Assembly (NCBI GenBank): GCA_036252795.1 | Contig: DASYHY010000075.1 | Coordinates: 1-35,682, forward strand | DNA from: Aurantimonas sp036252795 | GTDB taxonomy: Bacteria; Pseudomonadota; Alphaproteobacteria; Rhizobiales; Rhizobiaceae | Reading direction: 5' to 3' | Length of the DNA stretch: 35,682 nt | Part shown: positions 16,121 to 23,917 of the stretch, piece by piece | Position numbering within the stretch: the first letter of the stretch is position 1 | How the letters are laid out: each line of letters opens with the position of its first letter | The notes under the pieces: model-generated | The model's input: only the letters and a program-made list of their open reading frames with translations | Told to the model about the DNA's origin: nothing | Database searches by the model: none | Program-made: the position numbers and the translations under genes

Positions 16121-16465
16121 TCACGGGCGGCGCCAGCTCTGCACGGTCTTGCAGAACATCTCCATCAGGCAGCCCTTGAGGTCGAGCTCTGCTCCGCGCA
16201 CCGTCATCGAGCCCTTGTAGGTCCTGCCGGCGCTGGGATCGGTGATCGTGCCGGGATATTCCGGCCCGGCACCGGAGACTTCGGCGATCCGCTGGCCCTG
16301 GTAGGCGCCGGTCGCGACGGTCGAACAATAGCCGTTGCCGCATGGTGCGATCGTCACGCGCTCGCCGTTCTCCGTCAGCCAGTCGCCGGTGATGGCTTGC
16401 GCGGATGCGGTGCCGGCAAAGCCAAGGGAGAAGGCGGCGACGAAAGCGAGACGGACGAGCGTCAT
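16121..16465 (-). CDS. DUF2147-family periplasmic protein, copy 2
   Basis: One hundred and fourteen residues from ATG at 16465, supported by AGGAG 8 bases upstream. This internal start in a longer open frame is chosen because it begins a signal peptide (LVRLAFVAAFSLGFAGTASA). The DUF2147 pattern is present: GDWLTENGE, PCGNGYCSTV, TDPSAGRTYKGSMTV and GCLMEMFCKTVQSWRRP. The final W-x-R is shifted by one inserted residue compared with copy 1. It has diverged strongly from its neighbours, so the copies are old or selected for different roles. Confidence 0.87.
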   Translation of the reverse strand: MTLVRLAFVAAFSLGFAGTASAQAITGDWLTENGERVTIAPCGNGYCSTVATGAYQGQRIAEVSGAGPEYPGTITDPSAGRTYKGSMTVRGAELDLKGCLMEMFCKTVQSWRRP

Positions 16466-16638
16466 GAGCGAAATCTCCTGCTGTGCCGCCGCCCGATGCG
16501 CCGACCGAAGCACGTTTCCCGCGTCAATCCGATCAAAATGCGACGGCCTGCCGAATGGGTCGCCGGCGCGGCGACCTGTCACTCGCGCCGGCAGCCAGGT
16601 GGATCGGCCGCGAAGCGTGCCGATCCGCTTTCCCACGT

Positions 16639-16986
16639 TCAGATCCGGTTGAGCGTCTGCGAGCGGCAGATCAGGCCGCCGAGCACGCAGCCCGAGATCG
16701 ACAGTGATCCGCCGGACAGCTGCCCCTTGCCGGAATATTGCTTGCCGCCTTTGGTGTAGTCGACGACGGTGCCGGAATACTGGCCGTTGCCGGTCGGCTG
16801 CATCTGGCCGAACGTCTTCCCCTTGTGCGGCCCGGTCGTGTAGGTCAGGCAGAAGCCGGCCGAGCACGGCGCGATCTGCGCATCGTAGCCGGACGGCATC
16901 TTCCACTTGCCTTCGATCGGATCGGCAGCGGCGGCGCCCGTCAGGGCGAGGCCGAACGCTGCGGCGGCAAACATCAGTCGCTTCAT
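16639..16986 (-). CDS. DUF2147-family periplasmic protein, copy 3
   Basis: One hundred and fifteen residues from ATG at 16986, with GGAGGAG 6 bases upstream. The signal peptide is RLMFAAAAFGLALTGAAA. The domain shows GKWKMPSGYD, PCSAGFCLTY, a TKGGKQYSGKG turn and GCVLGGLICRSQTLNRI. The usual final Trp is replaced by Leu (QTLNR). It is the first gene of the tandem set and is preceded by a 359-bp divergent promoter region shared with the Sel1-like gene. Function unknown. Confidence 0.87.
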   Translation of the reverse strand: MKRLMFAAAAFGLALTGAAAADPIEGKWKMPSGYDAQIAPCSAGFCLTYTTGPHKGKTFGQMQPTGNGQYSGTVVDYTKGGKQYSGKGQLSGGSLSISGCVLGGLICRSQTLNRI

Positions 16987-17345
16987 GGATTTCTCCTCCC
17001 GTTGCAAGGGCGGCGGCTGCTCCCGAAGCCGTCACTTCCCTGAACGTAAGGGTAAACGACCCTGCGCAAAGCGCAACGGGAATTCGGGGCAGGGTGCTGC
17101 AGCGGCGGGCGCCGTGGGATCGTCCGGCAGGGTTATCGCCCGGTGAACGCCGAAGCTTCGCATCGACCTCGCTGCCACCAGGAAAACCTAGTGTTCTCAA
17201 CGTGTTGAAGCTGCTCGCGGCCGCGAGCGGATCGGCGGGCGTTTAAGTCGAATTAAGCTCGATTTTTAAACAGGCCTTCAGCCGTGCCGGTCATTCTCGG
17301 GGCATCGGAAGAACACGATCAAGAGCGACAGGGACGCTAGGAACA
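16987..17345. other. Divergent intergenic region (359 bp)
   Basis: No gene is seen. The region must hold the promoters of the DUF2147 set (minus) and the Sel1-like gene (plus). An AT-rich element at 17241-17271 contains GTTTAA and TTAAAC in inverted order with TTAA repeats between; the spacing (6 and 9 bp) does not fit the CtrA box TTAA-N7-TTAA. Confidence 0.5.
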
Positions 17346-17618
17346 ATGGCTCGCATCGATTTCCAGAACTACGCCGAACCCGCCATCAACGGCGCGCTTT
17401 TCGTCGACGCCGACATCCTCTTCGACTTCGGCATGCGCGCCGCTCTGGGGCGCGAAGGGCCGGTCGATCTCGTGGCGGCGCACATGTACTTCAACCTGGC
17501 CGACCGAAAGGGTTGCGAGCGCGCCGCCTTCCACCGCCAGGACATGGCCGGCCAGATGACCAAGAGCGAGATCGCCGCAGCGCTCCGCTCCGCCCGCGAG
17601 TGGCTGACGCGCCACTGA
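17346..17618 (+). CDS. Small Sel1-repeat-like conserved protein
   Basis: Ninety residues, ATG with AGGAA upstream. The second half, DLVAAHMYFNLADRKG followed by RQDMAGQMTKSEIAAALR and AREWL, matches the last helical pair of Sel1-like proteins in alphaproteobacteria (A-x-x-W/Y-F-N-L-A, then M-x-x-x-x-I-A-x-A-x-x-x-A-R-E-W). There is no signal peptide. Short standalone forms exist in rhizobia with no known function. It converges on the aminotransferase gene, 70 bp away. Confidence 0.7.
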   Translation: MARIDFQNYAEPAINGALFVDADILFDFGMRAALGREGPVDLVAAHMYFNLADRKGCERAAFHRQDMAGQMTKSEIAAALRSAREWLTRH

Positions 17619-17688
17619 CGTCAGGGACTTGCCGGCGGATCCTCAATCGGGATCTTCGCTGCCGGCGGGGCTTCGAACAGGCCGCGCG

Positions 17689-18804
17689 TCAGGCGGCGCG
17701 CGCTTCGCCGACCTCGTCGAGCGCGCCCGCCAGCGCTTCTTCCAATAGCGCCATGTCCGCCTCGGTGCCGACGGTGACGCGGATCATCCGGTCGAGCGGC
17801 GCCACGCCCGGCATGCGGATGAAGACGCCGCGGCGAAGCACGGCATCGAGGATGGCACGGGCACGGGCGCCGTCGCCGCCGCAGTCGATGGCGACGAAGT
17901 TCGTCGCCGAAGGCAGCGGGCGGAGCCCCAGCCGGATCGCGATGTCGGCGAGGCTGGAACGGGCCGCGACGATCTTCGCCACCGTTTCCTCCAGATACGC
18001 CTGGTCGGCGAGTGCCGCGACGGCACCGGCCTGCGCCATGCGCGACAGGCCGAAATGGTTTCGCACCTTGTCGAACTGCGCCACCGTCTCCGGCTGGCCC
18101 ACCGCGTAGGCAACCCGCACGCCGGCCATGCCATAGGCCTTGGAGAAGGTCCGGAAGCGCAGGAGGTTCGGCCGCATCAGCGTGATCGGCGGCAGGGCCG
18201 AGGCCGGCGCCAGGTCGCAATAGGCCTCGTCCAGCACGAGGATCGTCTCCTCCGGCGTCTCGGCGATCAGCCGCTCGACGACCGCCGCCTCGTGCCACGA
18301 GCCGGTCGGGTTGTCGGGATTGGCAAAGTAGAGGAGCTTCGGCTTCAGCGCCTTCGCCCGCGCGATCAGCGCGTCGACATCCTCGCGGTCGTCGCCGGTA
18401 TAGGGGACGAAGTCCAGAACGGCGCCGTGTCCCGCGACGTGGTAGTTGAAGGTCGGATACGCGCCGCGCGAGGTGACGACGAGGTCGCCCGGATTGCAGG
18501 CCAGATGCACCAGATGCCCGAGCAGGCCGTCGATGCCCTCGCCGCAGGTGATGTTCTCGATCTCGACCCCCAGATGGGACGCGATCGCCTGCTTCAGCGC
18601 GTAATGCTCGGGGTCGCCATAGGCCCAGCTCTCGCGTGCCGCCGCCGCCATCGCCTCCAGGACGCGAGGCGAGGGACCGAAGACGCTCTCGTTGGCGCCG
18701 AGCCGCGCCCGGAACTTCACGCCGGTGCGACGTTCGATCGTCTCAGGTCCCACGAAGGGAACGGTGGCAGGCAGGGAGCGGGCGAGGTCGGTGAAGAGCG
18801 GCAT
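17689..18804 (-). CDS. HisC-like PLP-dependent aminotransferase
   Basis: A 371-residue class I/II aminotransferase. PLP contacts: ANPDNPTG at 161-168, the Asp of LDEAY at 192, and the Schiff-base Lys222 in FRTFSKAYGMAG; Arg230 follows for the substrate carboxylate. The opening (RARLGANESVFGPSPRVLEA) is the pattern of histidinol-phosphate aminotransferases and related aromatic or threonine-phosphate enzymes. Other his genes are absent from the window, so this may be a second, HisC-like copy with another amino acid as substrate. ATG at 18804 is the family start; the longer open frame runs into the neighbouring gene out of register. It lies 38 bp after the carbonic anhydrase gene, probably one operon. 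Confidence 0.87.
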   Translation of the reverse strand: MPLFTDLARSLPATVPFVGPETIERRTGVKFRARLGANESVFGPSPRVLEAMAAAARESWAYGDPEHYALKQAIASHLGVEIENITCGEGIDGLLGHLVHLACNPGDLVVTSRGAYPTFNYHVAGHGAVLDFVPYTGDDREDVDALIARAKALKPKLLYFANPDNPTGSWHEAAVVERLIAETPEETILVLDEAYCDLAPASALPPITLMRPNLLRFRTFSKAYGMAGVRVAYAVGQPETVAQFDKVRNHFGLSRMAQAGAVAALADQAYLEETVAKIVAARSSLADIAIRLGLRPLPSATNFVAIDCGGDGARARAILDAVLRRGVFIRMPGVAPLDRMIRVTVGTEADMALLEEALAGALDEVGEARAA

Positions 18805-18842
18805 GGTGTGATCCGGCGGAGGAAAAGAGGACGGCGAAAGGC

Positions 18843-19421
18843 TCACGCGCGGGCGGTGCGGATGGTGCCGGCGGCTCCGGCCTCTTCCACCTCGTCGATC
18901 GGGACGAGCCCCTCGGCGAAGCGCCTTGCGTTGCGAACGTAGTGGGCGGCGGACAGCTTCAGCTTGGCGGCGGCATCGTCGTCCAGCGTCCGCGCCACCT
19001 TGGCGGGGGAGCCGACGATCAGCGAGTTGTCGGGAAACTCCTTGCCCTCGGTGACCAGCGCATTGGCGCCGACGATGCAGTTCCTGCCGATGCGGGCGCC
19101 GTTGAGGATCGTCGCGCCCATGCCGACCAGCGAATTGTCGCCGATCGTGCAGCCGTGGACGATCGCGGAATGGCCGATCGTGCAGCCGGCGCCGATGGTC
19201 AGCGGGAAGCCGGCATCGCTGTGCAGGGCGCAATTTTCCTGGATGTTCGTGCCGTCGCCGATGGTCATCCACTCGTTGTCGCCGCGCAGCACCGCGCCGA
19301 ACCAGATCCCGACATCGGCGCCGATCCGGACCCGGCCGATCACGTGGGCGCCGGGCGCGACGAAGACGGAGCCGTCTTCCGGCAGTTCGGGGCGCTCGCC
19401 CTCAAGAGCATAGATCGGCAT
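18843..19421 (-). CDS. Gamma-class carbonic anhydrase-like hexapeptide protein
   Basis: A 192-residue left-handed beta-helix protein of the YrdA/gamma-carbonic anhydrase group, active as a trimer. The metal-binding His set is His67 (CALHSD), His84 and His89 (IGHSAIVHG), all in place. Hexapeptide repeats run from about residue 20 to 130 (VIGRVRIGADVGIWFGAV, TIGDGTNIQENC, IGAGCTIGHSAIVHG, IGRNCIVGANALV). A short C-terminal helix closes the fold. I chose ATG at 19421 because GGGAGG precedes it by about 6 bases. Many members show little carbonic anhydrase activity, so function is inferred. It is upstream of the aminotransferase. Confidence 0.9.
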   Translation of the reverse strand: MPIYALEGERPELPEDGSVFVAPGAHVIGRVRIGADVGIWFGAVLRGDNEWMTIGDGTNIQENCALHSDAGFPLTIGAGCTIGHSAIVHGCTIGDNSLVGMGATILNGARIGRNCIVGANALVTEGKEFPDNSLIVGSPAKVARTLDDDAAAKLKLSAAHYVRNARRFAEGLVPIDEVEEAGAAGTIRTARA

Positions 19422-19565
19422 GATGTCCTCCCGCATTTTTGCGGTGGACCCTGCGACAGCTCCCCGGCGGAATCAAGCGGCGCGGACATCGGACGAGCGA
19501 CGGCCGCCGGCGATGCTGTCGCCGGCGGCCTGTCTGGACTGGGTGAAGAAGGGCGGCCGGCGGCG

Positions 19566-20015
19566 CTACAGCGCGGCCGCGGTCTCCTCCATCCACGCGC
19601 GGTGGCGACGTTCGTCGGCGAGGGCCTTGGCGAAGAAGGCGCGCGACTTATCGAGAGCATCCGGATGGTTGCTGGCGCGCTCGTAGGCGGTGACCGTGTC
19701 GTCCTCGTTGGTCTTCATCGCCTTGAGGATCGCCCCGTCGCCCATCAGGCTGCCCATGGCGATCTTGCCGGTCGTCAGCCACTGCTTCGCGTCGCCTTCG
19801 AGCGGCGCTTCGGCCAAAGTCTCCGCGGCGATCTCGTTCAGGACGTCGAGATGCTGCAGATGGTCCTGCCGGAACACCGCGACCTGCTGGCTGAGCGCCG
19901 GGTCGGACAGTTTCTCGATGGTGGAATCGTAGGCGGCGATCGCGTCCCGCTCGAGCAGGATCAGGTCGCGGACGAGCCCCTTGATGTCGCCTTCGTTGCC
20001 GACGGTGGTGACCAT
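19566..20015 (-). CDS. Ferritin-like four-helix-bundle protein (DUF2383-like)
   Basis: A 149-residue helical protein with four long helices. Likely metal-binding positions are in LERDAIAAYDSTI, QDHLQHLDVL, NEDDTVTAYERA and DERRHRAWME, the last with an E-x-x-H pattern. This matches the DUF2383 (PA2169-type) ferritin-like group of stress-related proteins with unknown biochemical role. The ATG at 20015 is preceded by GGGAG; the same bases can form a short hairpin GGGA-GTTC-TCCC right before the start, which may reduce translation. It is downstream of LigD on the same strand, 106 bp away. A link to DNA protection is conceivable but not shown. Confidence 0.8.
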   Translation of the reverse strand: MVTTVGNEGDIKGLVRDLILLERDAIAAYDSTIEKLSDPALSQQVAVFRQDHLQHLDVLNEIAAETLAEAPLEGDAKQWLTTGKIAMGSLMGDGAILKAMKTNEDDTVTAYERASNHPDALDKSRAFFAKALADERRHRAWMEETAAAL

Positions 20016-20121
20016 GGGAGAACTCCCTTCGTTCGTTGCTGGTTGTCGAAGGAAGGCATGACCTGTCCCGTCGTTCCGCGAAGCCGCGTCTGTTTCCGGT
20101 CACGGCGAAGCGTCGCCGGTC

Positions 20122-22758
20122 TCAGAGCCCGAACTTGCCGAGGATTCGCTTCGTCAGCGATTGGCGCACGTCGCCATATTCCGCCCAGGGATCCGGCTGG
20201 TCGAGCCGGGCGATGACGGCGTTGATGTCGAAGCCGTTCGCCGCGTCAAGTCCGGCCAGTTCGTCCCACGAGACGGGCGTCGCCACGGGCGCGCCCTCGC
20301 GCGAGCGGGTCGAATAGGGGGCGATCGCGGTCGAGCCGCGCTCGTTGCGCAGCCAGTCGATGAAGATCCGGCCCTTGCGCTTGGCCTTCGACATGGTGGC
20401 GACGAAGCGGTCCGGCTCCTCTTCCGACTGGCGGACGGCGAACGCCTTGGCGAAGCCCTTCGCCTCCTCCCAGCCCTGCCGCCGGTCGAGAGGCAGGACG
20501 ACGTGGACGCCCTTGCCGCCGGTGACCATCGCAAAGCTCGTCAGGCCGAGCGCCGCGAGGCGGTCGCGCAGGTCGGACGACGCCGCCTTCACGTCCTCGA
20601 AGTCGAGGCCTTCATCCGGGTCCAGATCGAAGATCAGCCGGTCCAGCTTTTCCAGCCGGTCGTTGCGCGAGCCCCAGATGTGAAACTCCAGCGTGTTCAT
20701 CTGCACCGCGCCGACCAGCCCGCTGGCATCCGCCACGGTCAGATAGTGTTCGATGCCGCCATCCTTCTCGGGGATCGGAACGGTGCGGACGGCGTCCGGA
20801 AAGCCGCCGGTGTCGTGCTTCTGGAAGAAGCAGCGCTTCTGGCCGCCCTGCGGACAGCGCACCAGCGACAGCGGCCGGCCGCCAGCATGGGCGAGCATCC
20901 GGTCGGCGACGCGCTCGTAATAGAGTGCGAGGTCGCCCTTGGTGACGCCCTGGCCGGCGAACACCACGCGTTCGGGATGGGTGAGGCGCACGCCTGCGAC
21001 ATTGTCCGGCGCCTGACCCAGCGGCCCGTCCGTCGTTGCACCCTTTCCGGCGCGCCGTTTCGCCGATGCGGCCTTGCCTTCGCGCTGCGGGTTCTCGTCG
21101 ACCACCTCGGTTGCCTCCTTGTCCTCGCGCAGTCCTTTGAAAACGCCGTGGCGCACCGAACCGTCGGCGGTGATCTCGGCGAACTCGATCTCCGCCACCA
21201 GCACCGGCTGGACGAAGCGCGAGCCGCGCCGTGCCTCGCTAGGCAGCGCCGCGAAGGGCGATGTCTTGCGGGAAAGCGCCGCGAAGCGCTCCGCGAGGTC
21301 GGACATGCTCTCCTCGCCGAAACCGGCGCCGACCCGGCCGCGATAGGCGAGTTCGCCGTCTTCCATCACGCCGAGAAGAATCGAGGCGAAGGGCCGGCCG
21401 CGCTTGTCGGACGTACGCCAGCCGCCGATGACGAACTCCTGCCGGCGCGAGCACTTCACCTTCAGCCAGCTGCGGGTGCGGCCCGAGCGATAGGGCGCGT
21501 CGGCGCGCTTGGCGACGATCCCCTCGTGCCCGGCCCGGCAGATATTGTCGTGTACCGCCGGCCCGTTTCCGGTGACATGGTCGCTGTAGAGCAGCGTCTC
21601 CGTTTTCCCCCGGCCGAGCAGTTCGCGCAGCGCCGCCTTGCGTTCGGTGAGCGGGCGGCTCGACAGGTCCTCGCCGTCGAGCTGCAGGAGGTCGAAGCAG
21701 AAGCAGGCGAGCGGCCCGCCATCCGACAGATGCGCCTGCAGGGTGGAGAAGTCGGTTCCGCCATTTGCGTCGAAAGCGACGATCTCCCCGTCGATCAACG
21801 CATTGCGGCAGTCGAGCGTGGCGGCGGCCTCGGCGATCGGCGCGAAGCGGTCGGTCCAGTCCTTCTCGTTGCGGGTGAAGCAACGGACCTCGCCGCCGCC
21901 GACGGCGATCATCACCCGGTAGCCGTCATATTTCATCTCGTGCAGCCAGTCGCGGCCCTCCGGCGCATCGTCGACCAGCGTCGCGAGCTGCGGTGCCACG
22001 AAGGACGGCGGCGGCAGGGGCTTGCCGGTGGGCTTCTTCCTCGCGGCGGGGGTGGATTTCGCCGGCTTTTCGGCCGAAGCGGACTTCGGAGCGGCGGCTT
22101 TCCTGCGGCCGTTGGCGGCAGGCTTCGGCGCCTGTTCCGGCTCGGCCGCCTCCCGCGAATTGTCCCAGACCTCGTCGCCCTTGGCGATCGCCGCCATGGT
22201 GCGGCCCGTCTTGATGCTGGTCTCGTCGCGCAGCAGGTTGCGGCGGCGGTCGACCGCCTCGTCCTTCTCCTTGATCAGCAGCCAGTTCTCGCGCTTTTCT
22301 CCCGGGCGGGGCTTCATGCGGATCAGCGCCCAGTTGCCGCGCAGCCGCTCGCCCATGATGCGCATCTTCAGATTGCCCTTGGCGAGGCCCGCCTCGGCAT
22401 CCTCCAGCGGCTCCCATGTGCCCTGGTCCCAGAGCATCACGGTGCCGCCGCCATATTCGCCCTTCGGGATCGTGCCCTCGAAGGTGCCGTACTCCATCGG
22501 GTGGTCCTCGGTGCGCACCGCCAGGCGCTTGTCGGCCGGGTCGAGGCTCGGTCCCTTGGTGACCGCCCAGCTCTTCAGGACGCCTTCCCACTCGATGCGG
22601 AAGTCGTAATGCAGCCTCGTCGCATCGTGCTTCTGAATACAGAAGAACAGCCCGTCCGCCGCATCGCGGGCGACCGGCGAGCCCGCGGGTTCGCGTGTCC
22701 GGCTGAAATCCCGCTTCCGGCGATAGGTGTCGAGAAGCGCGTCGCCGCGTGTCGTCAT
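20122..22758 (-). CDS. ligD: Multifunctional non-homologous end-joining DNA ligase LigD
   Basis: An 878-residue LigD with all three enzyme domains, in the order phosphoesterase, ligase, polymerase. The phosphoesterase covers about 38-190, with His44, His50, Asp52 and His86 (QKHDATRLHYDF, TEDHPMEYGTFEG). A Lys/Ala/Pro-rich linker follows (about 201-250). The ATP-dependent ligase has Lys276 as the adenylated residue (EMKYDGYR), then ALIDGEIVAFD, EGIVAKRADAPYRSG and WLKVKC. The primase-polymerase domain is C-terminal, with HPERVVF, the metal-binding DLDPDEGLDFEDV and TGGKGVHVVLP. The enzyme trims, fills and seals broken ends. It starts 8 bp after ku, so the two are one operon. Domain motifs appear intact. 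Confidence 0.97.
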   Translation of the reverse strand: MTTRGDALLDTYRRKRDFSRTREPAGSPVARDAADGLFFCIQKHDATRLHYDFRIEWEGVLKSWAVTKGPSLDPADKRLAVRTEDHPMEYGTFEGTIPKGEYGGGTVMLWDQGTWEPLEDAEAGLAKGNLKMRIMGERLRGNWALIRMKPRPGEKRENWLLIKEKDEAVDRRRNLLRDETSIKTGRTMAAIAKGDEVWDNSREAAEPEQAPKPAANGRRKAAAPKSASAEKPAKSTPAARKKPTGKPLPPPSFVAPQLATLVDDAPEGRDWLHEMKYDGYRVMIAVGGGEVRCFTRNEKDWTDRFAPIAEAAATLDCRNALIDGEIVAFDANGGTDFSTLQAHLSDGGPLACFCFDLLQLDGEDLSSRPLTERKAALRELLGRGKTETLLYSDHVTGNGPAVHDNICRAGHEGIVAKRADAPYRSGRTRSWLKVKCSRRQEFVIGGWRTSDKRGRPFASILLGVMEDGELAYRGRVGAGFGEESMSDLAERFAALSRKTSPFAALPSEARRGSRFVQPVLVAEIEFAEITADGSVRHGVFKGLREDKEATEVVDENPQREGKAASAKRRAGKGATTDGPLGQAPDNVAGVRLTHPERVVFAGQGVTKGDLALYYERVADRMLAHAGGRPLSLVRCPQGGQKRCFFQKHDTGGFPDAVRTVPIPEKDGGIEHYLTVADASGLVGAVQMNTLEFHIWGSRNDRLEKLDRLIFDLDPDEGLDFEDVKAASSDLRDRLAALGLTSFAMVTGGKGVHVVLPLDRRQGWEEAKGFAKAFAVRQSEEEPDRFVATMSKAKRKGRIFIDWLRNERGSTAIAPYSTRSREGAPVATPVSWDELAGLDAANGFDINAVIARLDQPDPWAEYGDVRQSLTKRILGKFGL

Positions 22759-22766
22759 TGCCGGCC

Positions 22767-23690
22767 TCAGGCGCTTTTGCGGCGGGGCGTGGCGCTCTTG
22801 GCGGCAGGCGCCTTCTTGGCCTTGGCGGGCTCGGCGGCCTTCGTCTTGGCGGCAGCCGCCGGCTTGCGGCGTGCGCCGCTCCCGGCCGCCTCGCCGCCAC
22901 CGCCCTCGAGGCTCTTCTTCAGCGCCGCCATGAGGTCGACGACGTTGCCCTTGTTGCGCGGCGCCGGCTCGTCCTCCTCGATCGAGAGCGTCGCGTTGCC
23001 GCCCTTCTTCCGCTTCTCCGCGATCAGCGCCTTCAGCGCCTCGGTATAGTGGTTCTTGTAGGTCTTGGCGTCGAAGGCGGCCGTCTTCTTCTCGATCAGC
23101 TGGGTGGCGACGCCGAGAAGATCCTCCTCTGCGCCGTCGTCGGAGATTTCCGCGAAGATCGGTGCGGATTTGCGGATCTCGTCCTCGTAATGCAGCGTGC
23201 TGAGGAGCAGGCCGGAACCGCAGGGCCGCAGCGCCACCAGATATTCCTTGCCCCGCAGCGCCAGCTGGCCGAGCCCGGTCTTGTGCGACTGGCGCAGCGC
23301 GTCGCGGATCACCCGGAAGGCGTCCTCGGCCAGCTCGTCCTGCGGCACGACGTAATAGGGCTTGTCGAAATACAGCGGGGGGATCGCGTTCGAATCGACG
23401 AACTGGACCAGTTCGAGCGTCTTCTTGGTCTCCAGCTTGACGTTCTCGATCTCCTCGTCGGTCAGGAGCACGTATTCGTCCTTGCTGACCTCGTAGCCCT
23501 TGACGATCTCGTCCTTGTCCACCGGACCGATGCCCTCGACCACCTTCTCGTACTGGATGCGCTTGCCGGATTTCTCGTGGATCTGGCGGAAGGAAATGGA
23601 GGCGCCGGAGGTGGTGGCCGAATACATCTCGACGGGGATCGACACGAGGGAAAGGCGGATCTGGCCTTTCCAGACAGGACGGGGCGCCAT
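22767..23690 (-). CDS. ku: Ku DNA end-binding protein
   Basis: A 307-residue bacterial Ku, the homodimeric ring that binds double-strand DNA ends and recruits LigD. The start MAPRPVWKGQIRLSLVSIPV is the canonical opening; the core includes FRQIHEKSGKRIQYEKV, GYEVSKDEYVLLTDEE, PPLYFDKPYYVVP and GKEYLVALRP. After residue 250 there is a Lys/Ala-rich tail (KAKKAPAAKSATPRRKSA) of the extended type that contacts DNA and LigD. An in-frame GTG lies 21 bp upstream. The ATG is preceded by eight A residues (plus-strand T run 23690-23697) and a GGAG 11 bases away, a long spacing. Operon with ligD. Confidence 0.97.
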   Translation of the reverse strand: MAPRPVWKGQIRLSLVSIPVEMYSATTSGASISFRQIHEKSGKRIQYEKVVEGIGPVDKDEIVKGYEVSKDEYVLLTDEEIENVKLETKKTLELVQFVDSNAIPPLYFDKPYYVVPQDELAEDAFRVIRDALRQSHKTGLGQLALRGKEYLVALRPCGSGLLLSTLHYEDEIRKSAPIFAEISDDGAEEDLLGVATQLIEKKTAAFDAKTYKNHYTEALKALIAEKRKKGGNATLSIEEDEPAPRNKGNVVDLMAALKKSLEGGGGEAAGSGARRKPAAAAKTKAAEPAKAKKAPAAKSATPRRKSA

Positions 23691-23715
23691 TTTTTTTAAA
23701 ACTCCAGACACGTGA

Positions 23716-23748
23716 CTGCCGCAACGTGAGACAACGGCGCTGCGGCAG
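23716..23748. promoter_or_regulatory. Inverted repeat in the ku / SbcD-like intergenic region
   Basis: CTGCCGCA (23716-23723) and TGCGGCAG (23741-23748), 17-bp spacer, 26-58 bp upstream of the ku ATG. It could be an operator shared by the two divergent repair operons or a hairpin in the ku leader. It does not match the alphaproteobacterial LexA box GTTC-N7-GTTC. Confidence 0.4.
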
Positions 23749-23917
23749 ACTCGTTCCGGTTGCGCCGCGCGCTGCGAGGGCGTGGTAAAGACTGGCCGAA
23801 AGCGGTTGATAAGACTCAGCTGCCCGCATCCCAGCCTTGCGATCCGGCGGCGGAGCGGTCAGCACGTGGGCGTGCCCGCGCGGCTCAACCATTGGATCAG
23901 GAACCCGCCCTCAACCC

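Noticed and set aside
16558..16576. GGTCGCC/GGCGACC hairpin between DUF2147 copies
   Set aside because: Seven-bp stem without a T-tract in a very GC-rich spacer; such stems arise by chance.
17241..17271. Possible CtrA box before the Sel1-like gene
   Set aside because: TTAA repeats are spaced 6 and 9 bp, not the 7 bp of TTAA-N7-TTAA.
20031..20045. Possible LexA box GTTC-N7-GTTG upstream of the ferritin-like gene
   Set aside because: Only seven of eight consensus bases, and such near-matches are frequent by chance; no second site near the repair genes.
20161..23049. Plus-strand open frame of 962 codons opposite ligD and ku
   Set aside because: High GC removes stop codons on the other strand; sequence is Arg/Gly/Ala-rich without motifs, while the minus strand codes for clear LigD and Ku.
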